64,000 bases of DNA. Origin: Siphonodentalium dalli. Lineage: Eukaryota > Mollusca > Scaphopoda > Gadilida > Siphonodentaliidae. Position 1 is the stretch's first letter; each line of letters starts with the position of its first letter. Position numbers and translations under genes: made by a program. The notes under the pieces are model-generated. The model had not been told where the DNA came from, made no database searches, and worked only from the letters and a program-made list of their open reading frames with translations. Below are positions 25,936-39,891 of this stretch, one piece after another. The stretch is taken from positions 12,425,710-12,489,709 of the forward strand of contig CP136062.1 in NCBI GenBank assembly GCA_032622095.1, written 5' to 3'.

Positions 25936-28238
25936 TAAAGGGAAAAAATAGCTTTTTATCATTTTTGATTCCTGGGAGTCACTTTAAAGCATTTTAATGC
26001 ATTTTACAGAGCCTGGTATTTCAGTCCAATGAATATCTCATGCTTGATGTGGCTATTCTTGCTGCTGATGCCTTCTTTCACTTACATCAGCCAAAAAAAT
26101 AGTAAGATTTTTCATAAAAAATGCCAATTTTTCAAGGTATTTTCAAAATTTTTCAAGGTGGTAATAGTCACATGATAATGCAAATGACCCATAACATGGG
26201 CATGTCAACGACACATAATTCAATTGTTATAAGAACCTAATTTAACAAGTATTTTGGATTTTATAGCCAGTGATATACAAATATATATCATAAAAGTGTG
26301 TCATTTCCACTGGTGGGTATGGTCATTTGAAGGTTAATAGCACTAAAACTTGGACACATTTAAGAAAATGCTTCAGCAATTCAAAGAGAGCATATCTTTA
26401 TTCAACTAATTCAATGTACACCCACATCCAGTTATCTTGGATCACCCTTGCAGACCTGAAAATGTCATATTTTATTCTTCAATGTGCTGATAAAGTCATG
26501 CGCTTGATGCTCAGCTGATCAGATCTGGACTCAATGACCTCACATCACCAGAAGTTCTCTCATGGAAAGAATATTGAACAGTCTTCCATAGCTGATCCAA
26601 GTTTGCAACACCAGACCCCTAAAACTGAGTGAAAATGGGGCCTGAACATGACTGGTGGTGGAAAATTGTGCTTTTTTGATGAATAATTTGTTAAAGGGGG
26701 TGGGGTTAAATTGTGTGTGATAAATAAAGAACCACAGAAGTGATATTGTTTTTGAACACATTTTTTCCATTGATGGGAAATTCTGAAGAAATGTAGGGAG
26801 TTACAATTATTCCGCGAAAAAGCGGGCTATCGCTTTAGGTTACACTGGTGTAAATAAGGTTCCGAGTGACATCTAGCGGATGCGGGAGGAATATATAGGA
26901 GAGAATAAAATAGACACTGGGCCCTGATTGGTCAATAGCCTTGTGTGCTTTTCACATAACAAAATCATCACACCTCTTCCCTATGATTTCCCATAGGTAA
27001 AATAACCATTGGCACAGGAATTAACCCTTTGTAGTGAAGTTTGAATTTTTTGGTGTGGTCTAAAATATGACTGTATTTTTATATGCGGTTCTGACACTAG
27101 TTACGAAAACATAAGATTTAAAGGCGAATTCCCTGCTAGACAGACATGATTTTTTTGTGTAAAAAGTTTCCCAAAATGTCAATTTTTCAGATTTAAAGAA
27201 AATTTTGGACCCAACATTTATATTGGCAACACTATACGCTAAAACGTTAGCACTGAGGCCTATGGAAAACATTTACACCAGTGTAACCTAAAGGGAAAAA
27301 ATAGCTTTTTATCATTTTTGATTCCTGGGAGTCACTTTAAAGCATTTTAATGCATTTTACAGAGCCTGGTATTTCAGTCCAATGAATATCTCATGCTTGA
27401 TGTGGCTATTCTTGCTGCTGATGCCTTCTTTCACTTACATCAGCCAAAAAAATAGTAAGATTTTTCATAAAAAATGCCAATTTTTCAAGGTATTTTCAAA
27501 ATTTTTCAAGGTGGTAATAGTCACATGATAATGCAAATGACCCATAACATGGGCATGTCAACGACACATAATTCAATTGTTATAAGAACCTAATTTAACA
27601 AGTATTTTGGATTTTATAGCCAGTGATATACATATATATATCATAAAAGTGTGTCATTTCCACTGGTGGGTATGGTCATTTGAAGGTTAATAGCACTAAA
27701 ACTTGGACACATTTAAGAAAATGCTTCAGCAATTCAAAGAGAGCATATCTTTATTCAACTAATTCAATGTACACCCACATCCAGTTATCTTGGATCACCC
27801 TTGCAGACCTGAAAATGTCATATTTTATTCTTCAATGTGCTGATAAAGTCATGCGCTTGATGCTCAGCTGATCAGATCTGGACTCAATGACCTCACATCA
27901 CCAGAAGTTCTCTCATGGAAAGAATATTGAACAGTCTTCCATAGCTGATCCAAGTTTGCAACACCAGACCCCTAAAACTGAGTGAAAATGGGGCCTGAAC
28001 ATGACTGGTGGTGGAAAATTGTGCTTTTTTGATGAATAATTTGTTAAAGGGGGTGGGGTTAAATTGTGTGTGATAAATAAAGAACCACAGAAGTGATATT
28101 GTTTTTGAACACATTTTTTCCATTGATGGGAAATTCTGAAGAAATGTAGGGAGTTACAATTATTCCGCGAAAAAGCGGGCTATCGCTTTAGGTTACACTG
28201 GTGTAAATAAGGTTCCGAGTGACATCTAGCGGATGCGA
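25607..28238 (+). repeat. Block duplicated at +13,516 bp, copy 2
   Basis: Partner of 12091-14722. It carries a later private change at 27081 and lacks the 13632 change of copy 1. Confidence 0.75.
26838..27288 (+). mobile_element. MITE-like element copy 17
   Basis: Full copy. Marker base 26960 is C. A private T-to-A change at 27081 interrupts the T run and removes a minus-strand stop codon, with no other sign of coding. Confidence 0.85.
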
Positions 28239-28641
28239 GAGGAATATATAGGAGAGAATAAAATAGACACTGGGCCCTGATTGGTCAATAGCCTTGTGTG
28301 CTTTTCACATAACAAAATCATCACACCTCTTCCCTATGATTTCCCATAGGTAAAATAACCATTGGCACAGGAATTAACCCTTTGTAGTGAAGTTTGAATT
28401 TTTTGGTGTGGTCTAAAATATGACTGTATTTTTTTATGCGGTTCTGACACTAGTTACGAAAACATAAGATTTAAAGGCGAATTCCCTGCTAGACAGACAT
28501 GATTTTTTTGTGTAAAAAGTTTCCCAAAATGTCAATTTTTCAGATTTAAAGAAAATTTTGGACCCAACATTTATATTGGCAACACTATACGCTAAAACGT
28601 TAGCACTGAGGCCTATGGAAAACATTTACACCAGTGTAACC
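28191..28641 (+). mobile_element. MITE-like element copy 18
   Basis: Full copy. Marker base 28313 is C. The A at 28238 is shared with copy 10. Confidence 0.85.
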
Positions 28642-29543
28642 TAAAGGGAAAAAATAGCTTTTTATCATTTTTGATTCCTGGGAGTCACTTTAAAGCATTT
28701 TAATGCATTTTACAGAGCCTGGTATTTCAGTCCAATGAATATCTCATGCTTGATGTGGCTATTCTTGCTGCTGATGCCTTCTTTCACTTACATCAGCCAA
28801 AAAAATAGTAAGATTTTTCATAAAAAATGCCAATTTTTCAAGGTATTTTCAAAATTTTTCAAGGTGGTAATAGTCACATGATAATGCAAATGACCCATAA
28901 CATGGGCATGTCAACGACACATAATTCAATTGTTATAAGAACCTAATTTAACAAGTATTTTGGATTTTATAGCCAGTGATATACATATATATATCATAAA
29001 AGTGTGTCATTTCCACTGGTGGGTATGGTCATTTGAAGGTTAATAGCACTAAAACTTGGACACATTTAAGAAAATGCTTCAGCAATTCAAAGAGAGCATA
29101 TCTTTATTCAACTAATTCAATGTACACCCACATCCAGTTATCTTGGATCACCCTTGCAGACCTGAAAATGTCATATTTTATTCTTCAATGTGCTGATAAA
29201 GTCATGCGCTTGATGCTCAGCTGATCAGATCTGGACTCAATGACCTCACATCACCAGAAGTTCTCTCATGGAAAGAATATTGAACAGTCTTCCATAGCTG
29301 ATCCAAGTTTGCAACACCAGACCCCTAAAACTGAGTGAAAATGGGGCCTGAACATGACTGGTGGTGGAAAATTGTGCTTTTTTGATGAATAATTTGTTAA
29401 AGGGGGTGGGGTTAAATTGTGTGTGATAAATAAAGAACCACAGAAGTGATATTGTTTTTGAACACATTTTTTCCATTGATGGGAAATTCTGAAGAAATGT
29501 AGGGAGTTACAATTATTCCGCGAAAAAGCGGGCTATCGCTTTA

Positions 29544-29994
29544 GGTTACACTGGTGTAAATAAGGTTCCGAGTGACATCTAGCGGATGCGGGAGGAATAT
29601 ATAGGAGAGAATAAAATAGACACTGGGCCCTGATTGGTCAATAGCCTTGTGTGCTTTTCACATAACAAAATCATCACACCTCTTCCCTATGATTTCCCAT
29701 AGGTAAAATAACCATTGGCACAGGAATTAACCCTTTGTAGTGAAGTTTGAATTTTTTGGTGTGGTCTAAAATATGACTGTATTTTTTTATGCGGTTCTGA
29801 CACTAGTTACGAAAACATAAGATTTAAAGGCGAATTCCCTGCTAGACAGACATGATTTTTTTGTGTAAAAAGTTTCCCAAAATGTCAATTTTTCAGATTT
29901 AAAGAAAATTTTGGACCCAACATTTATATTGGCAACACTATACGCTAAAACGTTAGCACTGAGGCCTATGGAAAACATTTACACCAGTGTAACC
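29544..29994 (+). mobile_element. MITE-like element copy 19
   Basis: Full copy. Marker base 29666 is C; this is the last C copy before a long run of A copies. Confidence 0.85.
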
Positions 29995-30896
29995 TAAAGG
30001 GAAAAAATAGCTTTTTATCATTTTTGATTCCTGGGAGTCACTTTAAAGCATTTTAATGCATTTTACAGAGCCTGGTATTTCAGTCCAATGAATATCTCAT
30101 GCTTGATGTGGCTATTCTTGCTGCTGATGCCTTCTTTCACTTACATCAGCCAAAAAAATAGTAAGATTTTTCATAAAAAATGCCAATTTTTCAAGGTATT
30201 TTCAAAATTTTTCAAGGTGGTAATAGTCACATGATAATGCAAATGACCCATAACATGGGCATGTCAACGACACATAATTCAATTGTTATAAGAACCTAAT
30301 TTAACAAGTATTTTGGATTTTATAGCCAGTGATATACATATATATATCATAAAAGTGTGTCATTTCCACTGGTGGGTATGGTCATTTGAAGGTTAATAGC
30401 ACTAAAACTTGGACACATTTAAGAAAATGCTTCAGCAATTCAAAGAGAGCATATCTTTATTCAACTAATTCAATGTACACCCACATCCAGTTATCTTGGA
30501 TCACCCTTGCAGACCTGAAAATGTCATATTTTATTCTTCAATGTGCTGATAAAGTCATGCGCTTGATGCTCAGCTGATCAGATCTGGACTCAATGACCTC
30601 ACATCACCAGAAGTTCTCTCATGGAAAGAATATTGAACAGTCTTCCATAGCTGATCCAAGTTTGCAACACCAGACCCCTAAAACTGAGTGAAAATGGGGC
30701 CTGAACATGACTGGTGGTGGAAAATTGTGCTTTTTTGATGAATAATTTGTTAAAGGGGGTGGGGTTAAATTGTGTGTGATAAATAAAGAACCACAGAAGT
30801 GATATTGTTTTTGAACACATTTTTTCCATTGATGGGAAATTCTGAAGAAATGTAGGGAGTTACAATTATTCCGCGAAAAAGCGGGCTATCGCTTTA

Positions 30897-31347
30897 GGTT
30901 ACACTGGTGTAAATAAGGTTCCGAGTGACATCTAGCGGATGCGGGAGGAATATATAGGAGAGAATAAAATAGACACTGGGCCCTGATTGGTCAATAGCCT
31001 TGTGTGCTTTTCACATAAAAAAATCATCACACCTCTTCCCTATGATTTCCCATAGGTAAAATAACCATTGGCACAGGAATTAACCCTTTGTAGTGAAGTT
31101 TGAATTTTTTGGTGTGGTCTAAAATATGACTGTATTTTTTTATGCGGTTCTGACACTAGTTACGAAAACATAAGATTTAAAGGCGAATTCCCTGCTAGAC
31201 AGACATGATTTTTTTGTGTAAAAAGTTTCCCAAAATGTCAATTTTTCAGATTTAAAGAAAATTTTGGACCCAACATTTATATTGGCAACACTATACGCTA
31301 AAACGTTAGCACTGAGGCCTATGGAAAACATTTACACCAGTGTAACC
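30897..31347 (+). mobile_element. MITE-like element copy 20
   Basis: Full copy. Marker base 31019 is A, starting an uninterrupted run of ten A copies. Confidence 0.85.
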
Positions 31348-31492
31348 TAAAGGGAAAAAATAGCTTTTTATCATTTTTGATTCCTGGGAGTCACTTTAAA
31401 GCATTTTAATGCATTTTACAGAGCCTGGTATTTCAGTCCAATGAATATCTCATGCTTGATGTGGCTATTCTTGCTGCTGATGCCTTCTTTCA

Positions 31493-31770
31493 CTTTACAT
31501 CAGCCAAAAAAATAGTAAGATTTTTCATAAAAAATGCCAATTTTTCAAGGTATTTTCAAAATTTTTCAAGGTGGTAATAGTCACATGATAATGCAAATGA
31601 CCCATAACATGGGCATGTCAACGACACATAATTCAATTGTTATAAGAACCTAATTTAACAAGTATTTTGGATTTTATAGCCAGTGATATACATATATATA
31701 TCATAAAAGTGTGTCATTTCCACTGGTGGGTATGGTCATTTGAAGGTTAATAGCACTAAAACTTGGACAT
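31493..31770 (+). repeat. Block duplicated at +10,348 bp, copy 1
   Basis: An extra T near 31495 and C-to-T at 31770 recur together near 41843 and at 42118, and nowhere else in the window. Confidence 0.75.
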
Positions 31771-32250
31771 ATTTAAGAAAATGCTTCAGCAATTCAAAGA
31801 GAGCATATCTTTATTCAACTAATTCAATGTACACCCACATCCAGTTATCTTGGATCACCCTTGCAGACCTGAAAATGTCATATTTTATTCTTCAATGTGC
31901 TGATAAAGTCATGCGCTTGATGCTCAGCTGATCAGATCTGGACTCAATGACCTCACATCACCAGAAGTTCTCTCATGGAAAGAATATTGAACAGTCTTCC
32001 ATAGCTGATCCAAGTTTGCAACACCAGACCCCTAAAACTGAGTGAAAATGGGGCCTGAACATGACTGGTGGTGGAAAATTGTGCTTTTTTGATGAATAAT
32101 TTGTTAAAGGGGGTGGGGTTAAATTGTGTGTGATAAATAAAGAACCACAGAAGTGATATTGTTTTTGAACACATTTTTTCCATTGATGGGAAATTCTGAA
32201 GAAATGTAGGGAGTTACAATTATTCCGCGAAAAAGCGGGCTATCGCTTTA

Positions 32251-32701
32251 GGTTACACTGGTGTAAATAAGGTTCCGAGTGACATCTAGCGGATGCGGGA
32301 GGAATATATAGGAGAGAATAAAATAGACACTGGGCCCTGATTGGTCAATAGCCTTGTGTGCTTTTCACATAAAAAAATCATCACACCTCTTCCCTATGAT
32401 TTCCCATAGGTAAAATAACCATTGGCACAGGAATTAACCCTTTGTAGTGAAGTTTGAATTTTTTGGTGTGGTCTAAAATATGACTGTATTTTTTTATGCG
32501 GTTCTGACACTAGTTACGAAAACATAAGATTTAAAGGCGAATTCCCTGCTAGACAGACATGATTTTTTTGTGTAAAAAGTTTCCCAAAATGTCAATTTTT
32601 CAGATTTAAAGAAAATTTTGGACCCAACATTTATATTGGCAACACTATACGCTAAAACGTTAGCACTGAGGCCTATGGAAAACATTTACACCAGTGTAAC
32701 C
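32251..32701 (+). mobile_element. MITE-like element copy 21
   Basis: Full copy. Marker base 32373 is A. Confidence 0.85.
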
Positions 32702-33603
32702 TAAAGGGAAAAAATAGCTTTTTATCATTTTTGATTCCTGGGAGTCACTTTAAAGCATTTTAATGCATTTTACAGAGCCTGGTATTTCAGTCCAATGAAT
32801 ATCTCATGCTTGATGTGGCTATTCTTGCTGCTGATGCCTTCTTTCACTTACATCAGCCAAAAAAATAGTAAGATTTTTCATAAAAAATGCCAATTTTTCA
32901 AGGTATTTTCAAAATTTTTCAAGGTGGTAATAGTCACATGATAATGCAAATGACCCATAACATGGGCATGTCAACGACACATAATTCAATTGTTATAAGA
33001 ACCTAATTTAACAAGTATTTTGGATTTTATAGCCAGTGATATACATATATATATCATAAAAGTGTGTCATTTCCACTGGTGGGTATGGTCATTTGAAGGT
33101 TAATAGCACTAAAACTTGGACACATTTAAGAAAATGCTTCAGCAATTCAAAGAGAGCATATCTTTATTCAACTAATTCAATGTACACCCACATCCAGTTA
33201 TCTTGGATCACCCTTGCAGACCTGAAAATGTCATATTTTATTCTTCAATGTGCTGATAAAGTCATGCGCTTGATGCTCAGCTGATCAGATCTGGACTCAA
33301 TGACCTCACATCACCAGAAGTTCTCTCATGGAAAGAATATTGAACAGTCTTCCATAGCTGATCCAAGTTTGCAACACCAGACCCCTAAAACTGAGTGAAA
33401 ATGGGGCCTGAACATGACTGGTGGTGGAAAATTGTGCTTTTTTGATGAATAATTTGTTAAAGGGGGTGGGGTTAAATTGTGTGTGATAAATAAAGAACCA
33501 CAGAAGTGATATTGTTTTTGAACACATTTTTTCCATTGATGGGAAATTCTGAAGAAATGTAGGGAGTTACAATTATTCCGCGAAAAAGCGGGCTATCGCT
33601 TTA

Positions 33604-34054
33604 GGTTACACTGGTGTAAATAAGGTTCCGAGTGACATCTAGCGGATGCGGGAGGAATATATAGGAGAGAATAAAATAGACACTGGGCCCTGATTGGTCA
33701 ATAGCCTTGTGTGCTTTTCACATAAAAAAATCATCACACCTCTTCCCTATGATTTCCCATAGGTAAAATAACCATTGGCACAGGAATTAACCCTTTGTAG
33801 TGAAGTTTGAATTTTTTGGTGTGGTCTAAAATATGACTGTATTTTTTTATGCGGTTCTGACACTAGTTACGAAAACATAAGATTTAAAGGCGAATTCCCT
33901 GCTAGACAGACATGATTTTTTTGTGTAAAAAGTTTCCCAAAATGTCAATTTTTCAGATTTAAAGAAAATTTTGGACCCAACATTTATATTGGCAACACTA
34001 TACGCTAAAACGTTAGCACTGAGGCCTATGGAAAACATTTACACCAGTGTAACC
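33604..34054 (+). mobile_element. MITE-like element copy 22
   Basis: Full copy. Marker base 33726 is A. Confidence 0.85.
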
Positions 34055-34956
34055 TAAAGGGAAAAAATAGCTTTTTATCATTTTTGATTCCTGGGAGTCA
34101 CTTTAAAGCATTTTAATGCATTTTACAGAGCCTGGTATTTCAGTCCAATGAATATCTCATGCTTGATGTGGCTATTCTTGCTGCTGATGCCTTCTTTCAC
34201 TTACATCAGCCAAAAAAATAGTAAGATTTTTCATAAAAAATGCCAATTTTTCAAGGTATTTTCAAAAATTTTCAAGGTGGTAATAGTCACATGATAATGC
34301 AAATGACCCATAACATGGGCATGTCAACGACACATAATTCAATTGTTATAAGAACCTAATTTAACAAGTATTTTGGATTTTATAGCCAGTGATATACATA
34401 TATATATCATAAAAGTGTGTCATTTCCACTGGTGGGTATGGTCATTTGAAGGTTAATAGCACTAAAACTTGGACACATTTAAGAAAATGCTTCAGCAATT
34501 CAAAGAGAGCATATCTTTATTCAACTAATTCAATGTACACCCACATCCAGTTATCTTGGATCACCCTTGCAGACCTGAAAATGTCATATTTTATTCTTCA
34601 ATGTGCTGATAAAGTCATGCGCTTGATGCTCAGCTGATCAGATCTGGACTCAATGACCTCACATCACCAGAAGTTCTCTCATGGAAAGAATATTGAACAG
34701 TCTTCCATAGCTGATCCAAGTTTGCAACACCAGACCCCTAAAACTGAGTGAAAATGGGGCCTGAACATGACTGGTGGTGGAAAATTGTGCTTTTTTGATG
34801 AATAATTTGTTAAAGGGGGTGGGGTTAAATTGTGTGTGATAAATAAAGAACCACAGAAGTGATATTGTTTTTGAACACATTTTTTCCATTGATGGGAAAT
34901 TCTGAAGAAATGTAGGGAGTTACAATTATTCCGCGAAAAAGCGGGCTATCGCTTTA

Positions 34957-35407
34957 GGTTACACTGGTGTAAATAAGGTTCCGAGTGACATCTAGCGGAT
35001 GCGGGAGGAATATATAGGAGAGAATAAAATAGACACTGGGCCCTGATTGGTCAATAGCCTTGTGTGCTTTTCACATAAAAAAATCATCACACCTCTTCCC
35101 TATGATTTCCCATAGGTAAAATAACCATTGGCACAGGAATTAACCCTTTGTAGTGAAGTTTGAATTTTTTGGTGTGGTCTAAAATATGACTGTATTTTTT
35201 TATGCGGTTCTGACACTAGTTACGAAAACATAAGATTTAAAGGCGAATTCCCTGCTAGACAGACATGATTTTTTTGTGTAAAAAGTTTCCCAAAATGTCA
35301 ATTTTTCAGATTTAAAGAAAATTTTGGACCCAACATTTATATTGGCAACACTATACGCTAAAACGTTAGCACTGAGGCCTATGGAAAACATTTACACCAG
35401 TGTAACC
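34957..35407 (+). mobile_element. MITE-like element copy 23
   Basis: Full copy. Marker base 35079 is A. Confidence 0.85.
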
Positions 35408-36309
35408 TAAAGGGAAAAAATAGCTTTTTATCATTTTTGATTCCTGGGAGTCACTTTAAAGCATTTTAATGCATTTTACAGAGCCTGGTATTTCAGTCCA
35501 ATGAATATCTCATGCTTGATGTGGCTATTCTTGCTGCTGATGCCTTCTTTCACTTACATCAGCCAAAAAAATAGTAAGATTTTTCATAAAAAATGCCAAT
35601 TTTTCAAGGTATTTTCAAAATTTTTCAAGGTGGTAATAGTCACATGATAATGCAAATGACCCATAACATGGGCATGTCAACGACACATAATTCAATTGTT
35701 ATAAGAACCTAATTTAACAAGTATTTTGGATTTTATAGCCAGTGATATACATATATATATCATAAAAGTGTGTCATTTCCACTGGTGGGTATGGTCATTT
35801 GAAGGTTAATAGCACTAAAACTTGGACACATTTAAGAAAATGCTTCAGCAATTCAAAGAGAGCATATCTTTATTCAACTAATTCAATGTACACCCACATC
35901 CAGTTATCTTGGATCACCCTTGCAGACCTGAAAATGTCATATTTTATTCTTCAATGTGCTGATAAAGTCATGCGCTTGATGCTCAGCTGATCAGATCTGG
36001 ACTCAATGACCTCACATCACCAGAAGTTCTCTCATGGAAAGAATATTGAACAGTCTTCCATAGCTGATCCAAGTTTGCAACACCAGACCCCTAAAACTGA
36101 GTGAAAATGGGGCCTGAACATGACTGGTGGTGGAAAATTGTGCTTTTTTGATGAATAATTTGTTAAAGGGGGTGGGGTTAAATTGTGTGTGATAAATAAA
36201 GAACCACAGAAGTGATATTGTTTTTGAACACATTTTTTCCATTGATGGGAAATTCTGAAGAAATGTAGGGAGTTACAATTATTCCGCGAAAAAGCGGGCT
36301 ATCGCTTTA

Positions 36310-36760
36310 GGTTACACTGGTGTAAATAAGGTTCCGAGTGACATCTAGCGGATGCGGGAGGAATATATAGGAGAGAATAAAATAGACACTGGGCCCTGAT
36401 TGGTCAATAGCCTTGTGTGCTTTTCACATAAAAAAATCATCACACCTCTTCCCTATGATTTCCCATAGGTAAAATAACCATTGGCACAGGAATTAACCCT
36501 TTGTAGTGAAGTTTGAATTTTTTGGTGTGGTCTAAAATATGACTGTATTTTTTTATGCGGTTCTGACACTAGTTACGAAAACATAAGATTTAAAGGCGAA
36601 TTCCCTGCTAGACAGACATGATTTTTTTGTGTAAAAAGTTTCCCAAAATGTCAATTTTTCAGATTTAAAGAAAATTTTGGACCCAACATTTATATTGGCA
36701 ACACTATACGCTAAAACGTTAGCACTGAGGCCTATGGAAAACATTTACACCAGTGTAACC
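36310..36760 (+). mobile_element. MITE-like element copy 24
   Basis: Full copy, followed by the exact-restoration empty unit. Marker base 36432 is A. Confidence 0.85.
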
Positions 36761-37641
36761 TAAAGGGAAAAAATAGCTTTTTATCATTTTTGATTCCTGG
36801 GAGTCACTTTAAAGCATTTTAATGCATTTTACAGAGCCTGGTATTTCAGTCCAATGAATATCTCATGCTTGATGTGGCTATTCTTGCTGCTGATGCCTTC
36901 TTTCACTTACATCAGCCAAAAAAATAGTAAGATTTTTCATAAAAAATGCCAATTTTTCAAGGTATTTTCAAAATTTTTCAAGGTGGTAATAGTCACATGA
37001 TAATGCAAATGACCCATAACATGGGCATGTCAACGACACATAATTCAATTGTTATAAGAACCTAATTTAACAAGTATTTTGGATTTTATAGCCAGTGATA
37101 TACATATATATATCATAAAAGTGTGTCATTTCCACTGGTGGGTATGGTCATTTGAAGGTTAATAGCACTAAAACTTGGACACATTTAAGAAAATGCTTCA
37201 GCAATTCAAAGAGAGCATATCTTTATTCAACTAATTCAATGTACACCCACATCCAGTTATCTTGGATCACCCTTGCAGACCTGAAAATGTCATATTTTAT
37301 TCTTCAATGTGCTGATAAAGTCATGCGCTTGATGCTCAGCTGATCAGATCTGGACTCAATGACCTCACATCACCAGAAGTTCTCTCATGGAAAGAATATT
37401 GAACAGTCTTCCATAGCTGATCCAAGTTTGCAACACCAGACCCCTAAAACTGAGTGAAAATGGGGCCTGAACATGACTGGTGGTGGAAAATTGTGCTTTT
37501 TTGATGAATAATTTGTTAAAGGGGGTGGGGTTAAATTGTGTGTGATAAATAAAGAACCACAGAAGTGATATTGTTTTTGAACACATTTTTTCCATTGATG
37601 GGAAATTCTGAAGAAATGTAGGGAGTTACAATTATTCCGCG

Positions 37642-37682
37642 AAAAAGCGGGCTATCGCTTTAAAGGGAAAAAATAGCTTTTT
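37642..37682. repeat. Imperfect inverted repeat around the insertion point
   Basis: GCTAT (37651-37655) pairs with ATAGC (37673-37677), and AAAAA (37642-37646) pairs with TTTTT (37678-37682) across a 4 base bulge. The TA target (37661-37662) lies in the 17 base loop. Confidence 0.5.
37659..37664 (+). other. Empty element site, exact restoration TTTAAA
   Basis: This is the only empty site equal to the occupied site minus the element and one TA. It defines the 2 bp TA duplication. The short step (876) is explained by an unrelated 24 bp deletion further along, at 37911. Confidence 0.9.
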
Positions 37683-37910
37683 ATCATTTTTGATTCCTGG
37701 GAGTCACTTTAAAGCATTTTAATGCATTTTACAGAGCCTGGTATTTCAGTCCAATGAATATCTCATGCTTGATGTGGCTATTCTTGCTGCTGATGCCTTC
37801 TTTCACTTACATCAGCCAAAAAAATAGTAAGATTTTTCATAAAAAATGCCAATTTTTCAAGGTATTTTCAAAATTTTTCAAGGTGGTAATAGTCACATGA
37901 TAATGCAAAT

Positions 37911-37914
37911 GACA
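37911..37914 (+). other. 24 bp deletion in the core
   Basis: This unit reads AATGACACATAATTC where others have 24 more bases between two GAC triplets. The lost part includes the CCCAT/ATGGG hairpin. It is found only here. Confidence 0.9.
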
Positions 37915-38538
37915 CATAATTCAATTGTTATAAGAACCTAATTTAACAAGTATTTTGGATTTTATAGCCAGTGATATACATATATATATCATAAAAGTGT
38001 GTCATTTCCACTGGTGGGTATGGTCATTTGAAGGTTAATAGCACTAAAACTTGGACACATTTAAGAAAATGCTTCAGCAATTCAAAGAGAGCATATCTTT
38101 ATTCAACTAATTCAATGTACACCCACATCCAGTTATCTTGGATCACCCTTGCAGACCTGAAAATGTCATATTTTATTCTTCAATGTGCTGATAAAGTCAT
38201 GCGCTTGATGCTCAGCTGATCAGATCTGGACTCAATGACCTCACATCACCAGAAGTTCTCTCATGGAAAGAATATTGAACAGTCTTCCATAGCTGATCCA
38301 AGTTTGCAACACCAGACCCCTAAAACTGAGTGAAAATGGGGCCTGAACATGACTGGTGGTGGAAAATTGTGCTTTTTTGATGAATAATTTGTTAAAGGGG
38401 GTGGGGTTAAATTGTGTGTGATAAATAAAGAACCACAGAAGTGATATTGTTTTTGAACACATTTTTTCCATTGATGGGAAATTCTGAAGAAATGTAGGGA
38501 GTTACAATTATTCCGCGAAAAAGCGGGCTATCGCTTTA

Positions 38539-38989
38539 GGTTACACTGGTGTAAATAAGGTTCCGAGTGACATCTAGCGGATGCGGGAGGAATATATAGG
38601 AGAGAATAAAATAGACACTGGGCCCTGATTGGTCAATAGCCTTGTGTGCTTTTCACATAAAAAAATCATCACACCTCTTCCCTATGATTTCCCATAGGTA
38701 AAATAACCATTGGCACAGGAATTAACCCTTTGTAGTGAAGTTTGAATTTTTTGGTGTGGTCTAAAATATGACTGTATTTTTTTATGCGGTTCTGACACTA
38801 GTTACGAAAACATAAGATTTAAAGGCGAATTCCCTGCTAGACAGACATGATTTTTTTGTGTAAAAAGTTTCCCAAAATGTCAATTTTTCAGATTTAAAGA
38901 AAATTTTGGACCCAACATTTATATTGGCAACACTATACGCTAAAACGTTAGCACTGAGGCCTATGGAAAACATTTACACCAGTGTAACC
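38539..38989 (+). mobile_element. MITE-like element copy 25
   Basis: Full copy. Marker base 38661 is A. Confidence 0.85.
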
Positions 38990-39891
38990 TAAAGGGAAAA
39001 AATAGCTTTTTATCATTTTTGATTCCTGGGAGTCACTTTAAAGCATTTTAATGCATTTTACAGAGCCTGGTATTTCAGTCCAATGAATATCTCATGCTTG
39101 ATGTGGCTATTCTTGCTGCTGATGCCTTCTTTCACTTACATCAGCCAAAAAAATAGTAAGATTTTTCATAAAAAATGCCAATTTTTCAAGGTATTTTCAA
39201 AATTTTTCAAGGTGGTAATAGTCACATGATAATGCAAATGACCCATAACATGGGCATGTCAACGACACATAATTCAATTGTTATAAGAACCTAATTTAAC
39301 AAGTATTTTGGATTTTATAGCCAGTGATATACATATATATATCATAAAAGTGTGTCATTTCCACTGGTGGGTATGGTCATTTGAAGGTTAATAGCACTAA
39401 AACTTGGACACATTTAAGAAAATGCTTCAGCAATTCAAAGAGAGCATATCTTTATTCAACTAATTCAATGTACACCCACATCCAGTTATCTTGGATCACC
39501 CTTGCAGACCTGAAAATGTCATATTTTATTCTTCAATGTGCTGATAAAGTCATGCGCTTGATGCTCAGCTGATCAGATCTGGACTCAATGACCTCACATC
39601 ACCAGAAGTTCTCTCATGGAAAGAATATTGAACAGTCTTCCATAGCTGATCCAAGTTTGCAACACCAGACCCCTAAAACTGAGTGAAAATGGGGCCTGAA
39701 CATGACTGGTGGTGGAAAATTGTGCTTTTTTGATGAATAATTTGTTAAAGGGGGTGGGGTTAAATTGTGTGTGATAAATAAAGAACCACAGAAGTGATAT
39801 TGTTTTTGAACACATTTTTTCCATTGATGGGAAATTCTGAAGAAATGTAGGGAGTTACAATTATTCCGCGAAAAAGCGGGCTATCGCTTTA

